NCBI GenBank assembly: GCA_016800925.1
Contig: JABCPU010000101.1
Location: forward strand, 122,101 to 186,100
Origin: Suillus spraguei
Lineage: Eukaryota > Basidiomycota > Agaricomycetes > Boletales > Suillaceae
Direction: 5' to 3'
Length of the DNA: 64,000 nucleotides
Shown here: positions 48,004-59,905 of the stretch, in pieces
Layout of the letters: each line of letters begins with the position of its first letter
How positions within the stretch are numbered: the first letter of the stretch is position 1
The notes under the pieces: model-generated
The model's database searches: none
What the model saw: only the letters and a program-made list of their open reading frames with translations
What the model was told of the DNA's origin: nothing
Made by a program: the position numbers and the translations under genes

Positions 48004-49088
48004 TAGTGATGCGGAAGTCCGGTTCAGTCCGGTTCAAGAGAAACTTTTGCGAACGCCGAACGTGACTGCACGTTCGGTTCAGCTGCTGAGCTGAACGTTG
48101 GACCGGACATCCTCGAACGCATTCAGGACGTCCGGTTCACGTCCGGTTCGCGTTCGGATGTCGAGCACGAGGTTAGGGCTAGGTCAATTGTATATATTAC
48201 ATGGAGACTATGCATCTGTAGTACTAAGATCAAGATCATCAGCAGTCACAGTGGCTAGAGGTTCCACATGAGCCGCTGCGTCTGCTGCAGCCTGAACATG
48301 CCCGTTTCGATAAGTACTTTTCGAGCTGTGTTGGCAGCTTCGCGGATTTTCTCTGTCGGTTTGAGAGCTCGACCTGAGCGACAAGACACAAAAGCAGATG
48401 CTGGAGGTGGAGGTGGAGCAGGAAAAGGGGTGTCATCATCCAGGTCATTGTACCAGTCAATGGCGCTTGCGTCTTTGAGTTTGCCATCAGATCAAAGTGC
48501 GCACGCCATTCTCACAGCCAGAGGAGTGAATATTGTACCTGTAGTAGATCATTTATACCAAAATTTGTGGTAAGAGATTAGCAAAATGTGACGCACCTTG
48601 AACATATCGTCGCCATGTAATTAAGTACCTGAATGAGCATCCCGAAGATAGGTTCTGGGCATAAATTAGATTGTAATCCGAATAATGATGGACAGTGAGC
48701 TTACCGAAACATTGAGTAGATTACCGATGAAGTCAGACATCGCTAATAGACATGCATTGAGTGTTTTGGTCCTAAAGAGCCGTTCTTGGTCATTCAATGT
48801 TCCCAGGACTGACAATGGCCATATTGAATTTGTTGCCAGACGATCAGAGAAAATATTAGGATAGATGGATAGCAATAAGCCTGAGGACATCGAGTGGATC
48901 ATATACAGATGTAGGAACGGTTCGAATGCATTCAGACGGGGGGTTTGGAACTTTCAGGCATCGGCCGAACGCCGAACGTAATGATACATTCGGTCCTGAG
49001 AGCATGTCGAACGTCGGACCGGACCGACGGTCCGGTTCAGAAGGTTCAGGTTCGAACCGAAGTTCTGAACCGGACTTCCGCATCACTA
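48004..49088. mobile_element. Non-autonomous hAT element
   Basis: A 1085-bp insertion in the copia gag with perfect inverted ends starting TAGTGATGCGGAAGTCCGGT and exact 8-bp GTGCCCTG duplications (47996-48003 and 49089-49096), diagnostic of hAT transposition. Subterminal regions repeat CGAACG, GTTCGG and GTCCGGTTC words. The centre has a minus-strand remnant (about 48480-48195; DASAIDWYNDLDDDTPF, GRALKPTEKIREAANTA) of the kind that accompanies hAT genes, but no transposase. Confidence 0.92.
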
Positions 49089-52000
49089 GTGCCCTGGAGG
49101 AGGGGATGTACGCGCGTTCCTTGATGAGTTACATGCTAAACGAGACGAGCTGTCAGCAGTAGGCGTCCAGATCGAAGAGAAAGACTACCGATCAACAATC
49201 ATCCAATCCCTTCCGAACCATCTTGCTAGCTTCGCCTCTGGACAGTTAGCCACAGCTCGACTCTACAGCATCACAAAGACCATTGACCCAGATATTCTAA
49301 TCTCCCTCATCATCGAGGAATCGGAATGCCAAAACCGCAAAGACAGTTGTCCTTCGCGAGGAAACACATCCACCCATCATGCCAGAGAAAATGAAGCAAT
49401 GGCTCTAATGGATGTGTCCTGTCGTGGACAACCAGTTTCCATGGCAGTAGAGGGTCGAACCATGGAAGGAACACTGGCGGGCGCCAGTGCCTGCCATGCT
49501 GGAACTGTGGATCGCGTGAGCACTTTTGCCCCAAACCTGAAAAATCACCTGGTACCCACGCTAACACAACCAGAGGCTCTGCAAACGCAGCAGCTGACGA
49601 AGACTCCAAAGACAATGCTGTCTTCGCCGTGGACTCAGAATCTTCCTGCTCCATCCCAGATCTCCTTTCCGTCGAGTCATCAGATGACAACGCTGATGAA
49701 TGAGCAACCTTTGTCACTAGTGACGAAGATTGGTTCTCAGAGATTGATGAGGAAGACTCACCTCAGATAAGCAACTGGGAGATTGAACCAGCAGCCCCAC
49801 ACAGTGAAAGCAACACAGACAGCTGCATGGAGGTCACAGCCAAAGTAGCCAATGAGCATACAGACACCACTATTGTTGAGCTCTACGACTCGGGTACAAC
49901 GAGGCATATCTCCCCATACCATGATCAATTTACAACTCTGACCCCCATCCCACCTAAAATGTTTGCAGCTGCAAACAAACAGCGTTTTGATGCTACTGGC
50001 ATTGGAGAGTTGGTTATCGAGGTCCCAATGGTATAGATGTATTAAGTTGACGCTTACCGAAGTGCTTTATTCTCCCGCGTTGGCTACACCCTCATATCCA
50101 TCGGACGCCTTGACGAGATTGGGTACTCCGTCACCTTTGCAGATGGTACATGCATAATCTGCAATCCTACTGAGGAAGTCATAGGACAAATTTCCAAGTC
50201 TGGGCATGGGCTCTATCGCGTAGTCCATCAAACTGATGGTAACAGTACCAATGCTGCAGTAGAGACCATTACCATCATGGGACTGCATAAACGCATGGGG
50301 CACATTCCCCCATCTGTTGCACGCCAATTAGCCAAGAAAGGGCTTGTCTCCGGCGTTAAGGTTGACTTATCCTCCGGGGAGACCACATTCTGTGAATCCT
50401 GTGTATACGCCAAAGCAACATGGAAGCCCATAGCCAAGGTCCTTGAAGGCAAGCGCGCCAAAGAGTTTGCAGGCAAAGTCCATACCAACCTATGGGGCCC
50501 GCCACTGTTGCAACCCTTGGAGGCCGAAGCTACTACATTAGTTTGACTGATGACAAGACGAGGCTCACTTACCTCCATCTTCTACATCGCAAAAGTGACG
50601 CCTTCACGCATATCGTGACTTCAAAGCTTGGTGCCGCACTCAACAAGATGCCCATATCAAGGTCTTTCACTCAGACCGAGGTGGCGAGTACTTGAGCAAA
50701 GAGTTCACCAGTCATCTTAAGGCACTGGTACACAGCAAAAACTCACCATGCATGATACCCTGCAGCACAATGGGTAGCCGAAAGACTCAACCACACGCTT
50801 CTTGAGAAAGTCTGTGCGATGTTGCATGACAGTGGGCACCCACACAGCCTGTGGGGGGAGGCCGTTCACCATGCTGTTTGGTTGAAAAACCGCACCCCCA
50901 CCAAAGCACTTGATGGGGGCACGCCCCTTGAAGCTGCCACAGGCAAGGAACCTGACCTCCAGTGAGTATGCCCATGGGGATCAAAAGTCTGGGTACGAAT
51001 CAAAGATGGAAGTAAACTCGGGGGACGAGTTGCTGAAGGATACTGGGTCGGTATCAACGACAGTAGCGAAAATGGGTGCAGGGTATATTGGCCAGCCAAA
51101 CGTGCAGTTTTTGGTTGAGCGAAATGTCTATTGGAACCCATCTGACATCAAACTGTTATCTCATGAGGGAGAGGAAAACGATAATGTACCTAACACGATG
51201 ATAATATCTCCATCACTTATACCAACAGAGATACCCACTGCGCCAGCACCAACCCCGAAAATTCCAAAGGTTCACCCTCCTTCCAGAATCCCTACTCTTC
51301 CAGACTTGCTGATACTCGAAATGGTTGCTAAACGAGTCAGAAAACCAAGTCAGCGAGTATTGGACATCATCAAAGAGACCGGTACTGTACCTAAGGGTGT
51401 CCAGTTACCCAAAGTCGCTGAGGAAGCCAAAAATGAAAGAGAGAATGCCGTAGAACAACTCATGGCAATTCTAGAAGACTTGGATGACAAACTATGTTCC
51501 CTTGACTTTGCTCTTGCAATCAGCAAGAAAATTGCCAAAGCAGAAGCCCTTGAGCCAAGCACATTAGCTGAAGCAAAATGTCGCCCAGACTGGGCGCAAT
51601 GGGAGGATGGTATCAGAGAAGAGTTAGCCACACTGCAAATGGCTGGAACTTGGGAGCTTGTAGGCTTACCTGCAGGAGCTAACCTTGTAGGCTCCAAATG
51701 GGTCTTCCGCACAAAGAAAGACACTGCAGGAAATGTGGTGCATCACAAAGCTCGCCTTGTTGCCCAAGGCTTTTCCCAAGTACCCGGAGTTGACTTCTTC
51801 GATACATATGCCCCCATCGCCAACCTATCTTCCATCAGAATGGTTCTAGCCTTATCTGCGCGCCTAAACCTGGAGCTTCATCAGATAGACATCAAAGGAG
51901 CCTATCTAGATGGTAAACTCACTGATGATAAAATTATCCACATGCAACAACCCCCTGGTTTTGAGTCCACCAAACATCTGAATCAAGTTTGTCGCCTTTG

Positions 52001-52257
52001 CAAAACTTTGTATGGCTTGAAGCAGAGTGGTAGGTGCTGGTACCAGAGACTCGTCGAGATTCTAGTGGAGAATCTAGATTTCACACAATGTGCTGTGAAT
52101 CAGGCTGTCTTCTACAGGAGGAAGAAGAATGGGGAACACACCATTGTATTCATGCATGTCGATGATTGCACGCTTGCAGCTAAGTCAATAGATGATATAA
52201 GTGAGCTGAAGGATCAGATTAGGAAATATGTGGAAATCACCGACCTCGGTGAGCTCC

Positions 52258-53027
52258 TGTTAAGACTGTACTCAAGGGTAGAGAGATCCGAAGGGCTTTG
52301 GCCTCAGTTCGTGCACTGTGCCCCTTTCTCGAGTAATGCCCCTTTATTTCAGGGAGGAGTTATTCGTCCGAAGACCCGGAAGGAGTTGCGTGACGGATCC
52401 AGGTGTCCGAAGGTATTGGATATGGTACGTCCGAAGGTTATTCGGAACGTAAGGAGAGGACAGAGATTAAGGCTAGTTTCGGAACGAGTTCCTAACTAGA
52501 AACTAACGGAGGTAGACTATCCGAAGATAGAGTCGGAGATATAGACTATAGGAATCAATCCTAAGTCTCGGAAGGTGACTTAAAGCGGAAAGTGGCTTAA
52601 GTCCGGAGGAAACAGAATGAGTAGAATCTAAGATGATATTCGAACTAAGGTTCTATGGAGATCTACAAGTGGTTTATATACTGTAAGTATCTAAGACGGA
52701 TAATCAGCAAGTCCGGGACCGAGGGCTATGTACGAAGTGTAACGGAAGTCTATTAGTTAATGCACAGCGGATCAGTAAGCATGAATTGGAAATGAACACA
52801 GGAAACGGATCAGTAACACAGGACGGAAATATAAACAGCCAGAGTACCGGAAGCAAGAGGAATGACAAAAGGAGATAGACGCAGATATACACAAGGGAGT
52901 TAAGGTGTGAGAAGTGAGTACATTCGGATGGGTGGTCCGGACAGGAGCTGTGGACCGGACAGATATGGAAACAATCGGATCGGGTCGGATATGGTCGGAT
53001 CTGAGATTAGAAGTATGGTATATGACA
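52258..53027 (+). mobile_element. Solo LTR of family C, copy 2
   Basis: A 770-bp LTR inserted in the copia RT with exact GCTCC duplications (52253-52257 and 53028-53032). It is nearly identical to the copy at 31599-32367, with only scattered differences, so both insertions look fairly recent relative to their hosts. Confidence 0.96.
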
Positions 53028-53902
53028 GCTCCACTGGTTACTCAGAATTGAAGTCACACGAATCCAAGATGAATGCACCATTTCCTTATCCCAATGCTCC
53101 TACATTGAATCCATTATCCGCCGCTTCAGCTTTGATGACCTCAAACCTGTGTCAAACCCCATGGAACCTAGCACTAGACTTCACTCTGGTCAGTCTCCTT
53201 CCACAGGTGCCAAATTCGCAGCTATGCAACATGTCCCTTACTGAGAAGCAATTGGCTCTCTCATGTATGCATCATTCAGTACTTGAGCAGATATCTCCTA
53301 TGCCATAACAACGGTCTCTCATTTCTCTGGCAACCCAGGAATGACACATTGGGATGCTGTCAAACGCATCTATCGGTATCTTCTGGGAACAAAGGACTTG
53401 AAGTTGACCTACGGAGGGATGCAAGGAGCATTAATTGGGTATGCAGATGCGGATGGAAGTATGGCAAAGGACAGAAGAGCAATCTCAGGGTACGCCTTTC
53501 TGATAGATGGTGGAGCAATCTCATGGTCTTCCAAGTGGCAAAGCATAGTTTCCCTTTCTACCACAGAAAGCGAGTATGTTGCAACAACTCACACCACAAA
53601 GGAAGCATTGTGGCTTCGCTCACTCATAGGCGAATTATTCGCACCAATCACTACCCCCACCACGTTATTCTCTGACAACCAATCTGCTATTGCCCTCGCC
53701 AAGGACCACCAATATCACACTTGCACCAAACACATCGACATTCATTTTCATTTCATTCATTGGGTCATCGAAAACAATAAAATTCGCCTCACCTACTGTC
53801 CTACTGCGGACATGGTCGCCGATACCCTAACCAAAGCTCTGCCATTGCCAAAAGTTAAACACTTTGCTGTGGAACTCGGACTGTGTTTGACTTGAGGGAG
53901 AG

Positions 53903-54322
53903 TGTTGGAATTGAGCAAGTATGCCTGCAGGCGTGGCATTTTGTTATATGCATCTTCTGATTGGTTCAACCCAATGACTCATATGTTTCATTGTTCGGTC
54001 TTGTTATTTATCTCGTTCTTGTACCTGCTGAATCTTTTGTACGCTATGGCCAGCGCCCTTATCCCATTGTTCGTAGTTTCACTTACTCACAAGATTGCTC
54101 GAACTATTTAGCTTCTGCTGTTTTGACTCATTACCTCAGATGTTTGCCTTCGCATGCATGATCTGAGGTAAGATACTTAGTTCTTTACTTACGATTCACC
54201 TTTACTAATATTGTGCAGAGAGTCTGTCTATTACAGGTGAATACACTAGACGTTTGCCTTCGCGTGCATGATCTGAGAGAGTCTGTCTATTACAGACCTG
54301 TGCGAATTCTACTTATCTTTCA
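53903..54322 (+). repeat. 3' LTR of copia element, with intron-like insert
   Basis: A 420-bp LTR, about 110 bp longer than the 5' LTR. The extra length is a 51-bp GT-AG sequence at 54168-54218 plus a tandem copy of the neighbouring 45 bp (ACGTTTGCCTTCGCGTGCAT onward) joined by a short linker. The rest aligns with the 5' LTR with several C to T differences. Confidence 0.9.
54168..54218 (+). other. Spliceosomal-intron-like insert in LTR
   Basis: A 51-bp sequence beginning GTAAGA, with a TTTACTAAT branch-point-like motif 13-21 bp before a terminal GTGCAG. It lies between GATCTGAG and AGAGTCTG. The 5' LTR has GATTTGAG joined directly to AGAGTCTG, so the insert is absent there to the base. Confidence 0.7.
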
Positions 54323-54327
54323 ATGCA

Positions 54328-55142
54328 AAGCAGCATTCTCAGATAATCTATGGAAGTCTTATTCCTTAGTACTTTGCTTTCTGTATAATTAGATTTAGGG
54401 ATACAAGTGAATGTGGCTCGCCTTGTAGAAGGGAATTCTGCGCGAGTTTGCATCTAGTATATAGGATATTTCTCTTGTGCATCAATATGTAGTATCTACA
54501 TATATAACGCACGAGTTACCGCTGGCCTCGGGCACAATTGTGTCCACCACATCATAGTGTTTTTGTGGTTCTTCCTGTGCACAGCATTCGTCAACTACAT
54601 TGCCACTCTGAACTCATAGCAGCTTCATGTAAGCTCAGCGCTTACCAATGGCTTACACATACAAAATCACATGGACATTCCCCTTATATTTCATTGATCT
54701 GTATCACACCAAGACAGACTCGGGTCTCTTACCTACCGTCATCTGCTCCTTTTGTATAGAACCCATAAATCCACAGTTTCATCCTGTTATCCTGTCCAAT
54801 TAAAGATTAGTGTTCCTTGCTGCCTCCATGGCTGGGTCACACTTGTATTTAACAGAAATGAAACTGTTTAATAATCAAACTGCTTCTGAACTGCTGGGCT
54901 CCCTGCCCACTACATAAATTGTCAAACTGTCTTATATACAAAGAAAGCCTACCATTTCCAAACCCCTCATTACCTGACAACATGCAAGAAACCTACAGCA
55001 ATCATCCCCAGAGACTTCCACATCCCCAGGAATTTCTATACCCTCTTTGACACCATTGCCCCCAGATAACAAAACCACCAGATGAGTTGTTTCATGAATC
55101 ATATATTCTGACAATTCTTCTTCTTCTTCTGAACCAAATCAT
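54328..55142. other. Spacer between copia and gypsy remnants
   Basis: The left edge continues the sequence into which copia was inserted, downstream of the aspartic protease. The remainder shows no gene. A TTCTTCTTCTTCT run lies just before the gypsy gag, and the missing gypsy 5' LTR may be here in diverged form. Confidence 0.4.
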
Positions 55143-57772
55143 ATGCATATATCCTATAAAACCTGCAAAATGGTCAAGTTAGCTATCGTAGAACAGTCCA
55201 CCCCTAATAAACCGCCCAAGCTCCTGGTGGGTGAACTCACTCCTGAAACCGCTCGTGATTGGAACAATGCATGTCTAGCATATTTCATGCATAAAGGAAT
55301 CGAGGCAGGTGATCAAGTGAGAATGATAGTGTCTGGGATGTTAGATCCACACATACACACTTGGTACTTGACACAGCAGGCTACTCTAGACATTGGCACT
55401 TTCACAGCCTATATGATGGCCCTCAAAAGTGCATGGCTTGAGGCCCACTGGGATAACAAACTCTGTAAAAGGGTCTTAGGATCCCAACAAGGCTCCTGCC
55501 CATTCTATGAGTGGGCATTGGAAGTACAAAGCCTAAACACACTCCTGTATGGAGAAGCCACACACTTGACAGATGCCCAGCTATGCAATCAGCTCAAAGC
55601 CCACATGTGTGATGAGCTAACTACACCAGTACTCAGAGCAGGACTCACCGATAACCTCACTCTGAAAGAGTGGATCGAGGGAGTCAAACACCTCAACGAC
55701 AAACATCTCGAAGACCTAGCTTCACTAAGAAAAATCACCAAAGAAATGCATAAATCCTCAAAGTGTACTATGCCTGCGAACACTTTCAGAAACTTATCTT
55801 CCTTCAGAACATACAACCCATCCTTGCATCTAGCACCTCTTACAGATGAGGAATGTGTCTTTTTGACAAACCATAGGGGGTGCTTCAAATGTTGAAGGTT
55901 CTACATACCACATCAATCTAGAGAGTGCACCAATGATCCCCCTGAGGCCTCTTCATACAAAATGTTGACGGAAGCTGAGACTACAGTGGCAAAGGCCAAA
56001 GCCCACAAAAAAAGCAAGAGCATGGCCATCATCACACCGGTAGTGGCTGTTATGCCATCAACAGTTTTAGATGAGGACTCTATGTCCAAAGATGATAAGT
56101 GCATAGCCCCATTTTAAACTGCCCACCTTATATGGCCCTGTCTCTTGATGGGGCCATCCTCTGAATATTTTGAGCATGTTGATGCCTTGATTGATCATGA
56201 GTCACATCTAGTTCTTATTGATGATGATGTTGTCAACAGACTGGGATTGCACAGATGCAAACTGCATAGTGAAATAGAAGCAAATTCAGCATTTGTCAAC
56301 TCTTCTTCCCCTTCCTTTTTTTCCTTTTCTGAATATGTCCTTTTGTCTCCATCATCTCTGAACCATGACTGGATGTTGTGTACAATACATGCAATGATTG
56401 CGCCAAAGTTGGCAGTACCACTCCTCCTCGGAAGACCTTTCTTATCGCATAATTGTCTTGTTATAGATCATGAACTTCATACCTGTATCAACAAAGAATT
56501 GAGCTATGACCTTTTGAACCTACTGAAACTGATAGCACACATATCAAGACCCATTCCCACACATCATCAAATGTTACAACTTTGTAAAAACATTGCTAAT
56601 GAACTTAAACACGTCTTGAGTAAACAACAAAGTGAACTTAAATAACACATGATGACTGAATACCAGATATTGCATCTGCTCTGCAATGATGCATTGACAC
56701 ATTGGCATTCATGAAGAAAAAGAAAGAACACTTAGCCTGTCTTGATAGCAAAATGCAATGCAAATATGAAGACAGATTCCCTGCTGACATCCTGCACATC
56801 GACAAATTGTCTACTGATGTCATACACAGAATATATCTAAAAGATCCTAATAAAATCATTTAGTGCTAATGGTACAACACACCTAGAAAGTACAGAGAAG
56901 CCTGGGAAGCATTACTAAATCAACACATCGCTGCAGGTTACCTGCACCTGTCATCAAGCTCCTTCATATCACCTGCTTTCCTCATACCAAAAAGGACCCA
57001 ACAGTGCTGCCCTGCCAGGTAAATGACTATAGGGCAATGAATGCTAATACAATACCTGATAATCACCCACTGCCTCACATTGATGAAATCCTACATGACC
57101 GCACAAAGGGCAAAATCTTTGGTAAAATCAACATGATGAACTCTTTCTTCCAAACATGCATACATCCAAATGACATCAAATACACAGTGATCGATACTCC
57201 AAAAGGTCTACACAAGTGGACAGTAATGCCTCAGGGAGGTAGGAATGCCCTGCTACTCACCAATGTAGAATGTTCATGGCACTACATCCTCTTATTGGCA
57301 AAATCTATCATGCATTCCTCAATAACATCATAATATGGTCCCAGATGGTTGCCAAGCACACAAAAAATGTCAAGCTGGTACTAGATGCATTTTGCAAAGT
57401 GAGTCTTTTCTGCTCACTGAAGAAGACAGCACTGTTTTGTACAGAAATCAATTTCCTGGGTGTCATATACCATACTTCTGATCCCAGATCCAATCATATC
57501 GATCAGATCCAATCGATTCTATTTCCGTCCGGTCCACAGATCCTGTCTGGATGCCCATCTGAATGTGCCCACTTCTCACACTCTAACTCCCTTGTGGATA
57601 TCTGCGTCTATCTCCTTTTGTCATTCCTCCTGTTTCGGTATCCTGGCTGTGTATATTTCCGTCCTGTGTCACTGATCGTTACCTGTGTTTCATTTCTGAT
57701 TCATGCTTACTGATCCGCTGTGCATTAACTAATAGACTTCCATTATACATTGTACATAGCCCTCGGTCCCGG

Positions 57773-59212
57773 TGAAACGAAGAAACTAGCGCTGGCCTAA
57801 GTATAAGTGCAGCGTTAATCCTACTAAAGGCGCGAGTGAGATGTTCGACCCAAGAGGACTGCAGATAGAAGCAATTCCTTCTAAGTGAGTGTGAAGGAAA
57901 CAATGGAGTACTAAAATGGCAATGAGGATTCTGATTTCCGAGGATAGCGGGTAGTGTATGCGGCGGTACTAGCGCGGTGTCAGTGTACATGCACGGTAAC
58001 GATAGCTGCAACAGTTAGCTAGCGAGGGCAGGAACAAAGTGTTACAAGTCGTACGTGCCCCTATTCATTTTCTCTTTGTCTCCATTATGTGTATATTACA
58101 TAACTTGACTCTGACTCATATGCTCAACGCATCTGTACTATAGTTGCCTTCCTCTTTGGATATGCACTTATGTTCTCACATCTCTCTTGGTCCGTGCGCA
58201 CATATTGGCCTATTTAAGCACATTGTATTACACTAGTATACTTTACTTTAATCTTACTGGGTTTTACCTGGAACATCCTTCGCTTAGGTCTCCAACCTAA
58301 GTCGTCTTGAATCGTCTCTAAGTCTAAGCACTCCTTAGCCTTAGTCTCTATTCTCGTAGAACCTCTTAGACTTGTCTTTGAGGCTGAACCCTTGATAGTA
58401 CTCGGAATGCGTTCCTTGTACTTTCACCTTGTCCTCTCCTGGACATTGTAGAACTTCCCAGCAGACCGTCTGTGTCTTTTCACTGTTGCTGGTGACGCCA
58501 TCCCAGTTCATAACACAAAGTTACTTGGGCGAGATGGAAATGTTATAACTACTGGCGGTGCGGTAGTGGTAGCGGCAACTTTCGTACGAGCGGGAACACA
58601 GATGAGAGAGAAAGCGACCCAGCGAGATCACTGGCCATGGTCCGGTTACGAGTAGTGAAGTCGAAAGTTGCACGGTACTTTGAGCGGTAAAGTTACCAGC
58701 GGTTGAATCGATGAGCGAAGTTCAAACAGAGAAGAGTTCAAATGCAAATAGATTGTGACTAGCGAGTGTTTTACATACTAAGTCCTAGAGAAGGGATGTA
58801 ATGGGAAGTAAAAGTAACGGTATGTATGTTCAGTCCTTTTTAACATATACGAGCATGTACAAGATAGCTATGTGAGTCCAGTAGTGAGATAGAAAATGAA
58901 CGGGGTACTCAATTACGAGGCACACAGCATGCAGCGGCTCCTTGAGATATAAGGTAAATCCTGCCGTAGGTTTAGTAACAGCAGAAGCGAGATAACTATG
59001 CACCAATGGATTCTAGACGGAATAGGATGGGACATGAGGGCATCGGCGCGAGGATCCGGTAAGGGTTTGCGGAAGAAAAATGGTTCTGCATTAGCGGAGC
59101 AAAAAGGTTATTTCATCGCTATAAGGAAATCCTTTGGTTGCCGCCGCAGACGTTAATCAAGATGCTTGTCGAAAACGGGGTTTTGACGGTCAGCGTGACT
59201 TTTCTCGCTACA
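57773..59212 (+). mobile_element. Solo LTR of family D, copy 2, nested in LTR C
   Basis: Runs from TGAAACGAAG to CTCGCTACA within LTR C, with degenerate flanks CCCGG/CCAGA. It is itself interrupted by LTR A at 58040-58515; without that it is about 960 bp and matches the minus copy at 36327-37282. Confidence 0.85.
58040..58515 (+). mobile_element. Solo LTR of family A, nested in LTR D
   Basis: A 476-bp LTR (TGTTACAAGTCG...TTCATAACA) with exact CAAAG duplications at 58035-58039 and 58516-58520. The LTR D sequence around it (GGCAGGAACAAAG / TTACTTGGGCG) rejoins when it is removed. It is the innermost member of the nest. Confidence 0.95.
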
Positions 59213-59817
59213 CCAGACTCGTTGATTATCTGTACTAGATACTTACAGTATATAAACCACTTGTAGATCTCTGTAGAACCTTAGTTCGAATATCATCTTA
59301 GATTCTGCTCATTCTGTTTCCTCCAGACTTGAGTTACCCTCCGCTCTAGTCACCTTCCAAGACTTGGGATTGAATCCTTTAGTCTATATCTCTGACTCTA
59401 TCCTTGGATAGTCTATCTCTGTTAGTTTCTAGTTAGGAACTTGTTCCGAAGCTAGCCTTAATCCTCATTCCATCTCTATGCTCCAGATAACCTTCGGACG
59501 TATCATATCTGATACCTTCAGACATCTGGATCCATCATGCAACTCCTTCTGGATCTTTGGACATATACCTACTCTCTGAAATAAGGGGCATTACTCGGGA
59601 AAGGGGCACAGTGCACGAACTGAGGCCAAAGCCCTTTGGATCTTTCACCCTTTGAGTACGGTCTTAACACTGGGCCATCACATCTCTGCATCAGGAATCA
59701 ACGCAGACACTTCAAAAGTAAAGAGGGTCCTTGACTGGCCAACACCAACATGCACAAATCACAGACCACAGCAGATTCCTGATGCCTTTGACAACCAAGG
59801 CCTGCGAACAAGATTGG

Positions 59818-59905
59818 TGTTACAGTCGTACATGCCACTATTCATTTTCTTACTTGTGTCATCATTTCCTTTCTTGATTGGTTTAGTATATGCATATGTT
59901 AAACC
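59818..59905 (+). mobile_element. 5' fragment of LTR A, cut by gypsy G3
   Basis: The first 88 bp of an LTR A copy (TGTTACAGTCGTACATGCC onward), inserted in gypsy G2 and interrupted at 59906 by the G3 element. Its remainder should lie beyond the window if G3 inserted into it. Confidence 0.7.

Larger units (their letters stand above)
47615..53895 (+). pseudogene. Copia gag-pol polyprotein, broken
   Basis: Gag starts at 47615 (KLDLKGSNWAIFSLRFQVAV). It shifts frame near 47835 to read TALRVRNLADVATMWAEIV, is cut by a hAT element at 48004-49088, and resumes with DELSAVGVQIEEKDYRSTII. The protease active site is LYDSGTTRHI (about 49885). The pre-integrase zinc site is HKRMGHIPPS...CESCVYAK (about 50283-50415), with the integrase after it heavily shifted. 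RT is long and open (50910-52257), with GSKWVFRTKKD, VDFFDTYAPI, LHQIDIKGAYLDG and the catalytic FMHVDDC. It is cut by the solo LTR at 52258-53027, and removing that rejoins DLGEL/HWLLRIEV. RNase H (IGYADADGS; STTESEYVA; FSDNQSAI) ends at a TGA at 53893-53895. It cannot make a full polyprotein. Confidence 0.9.
47239..54322 (+). mobile_element. Ty1/copia LTR retrotransposon with both LTRs
   Basis: A 7.1-kb element bounded by LTRs 47239-47548 and 53903-54322 (TGTTGGAATTGAGC...TTATCTTTCA). The flanks ACGCA (47234-47238) and ATGCA (54323-54327) form a 5-bp target duplication with one C to T change. A primer-binding site follows the 5' LTR and a purine tract (TTGAGGGAGAG) precedes the 3' LTR. Domain order gag-protease-integrase-RT-RNase H is of the copia type. 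The coding region is broken by frame shifts and by a hAT element and a solo LTR. Confidence 0.93.
57462..59669 (-). mobile_element. Solo LTR of family C, copy 3, carrying nested LTRs
   Basis: Minus-oriented LTR C inserted in the gypsy G2 RT, with exact CTGGG duplications at 57457-57461 and 59670-59674. Its own sequence is in two parts, 57462-57772 and 59213-59669, separated by LTR D. It is more diverged from copies 1 and 2 than they are from each other. Confidence 0.93.
55170..59817 (+). pseudogene. Decayed Ty3/gypsy gag-pol (G2)
   Basis: Gag opens at 55170 (LLVGELTPETARDWNNACLA) and runs to a zinc knuckle GCFKC...HQSREC with a TGA in the middle (55893-55895). Protease follows at about 56145 (ALIDHESHLVLIDDDVV), where the usual Gly of the D-x-G motif is Glu. 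RT runs at 57004-57461 (VNDYRAMNANTIPDNHPLPH, GKINMMNSFFQTCIH, KWTVMPQGG) with its catalytic YxDD motif replaced by FLNN (about 57315-57326). RT is cut by the LTR nest 57462-59669 and resumes with GHHISASGINADTSKVKRVL until an LTR A start at 59818. It is clearly dead. Confidence 0.85.

Noticed and set aside
53902..54111. Open frames repeated at 47238-47447 and 53902-54111
   Set aside because: They are LTR sequence of the copia element, not genes.
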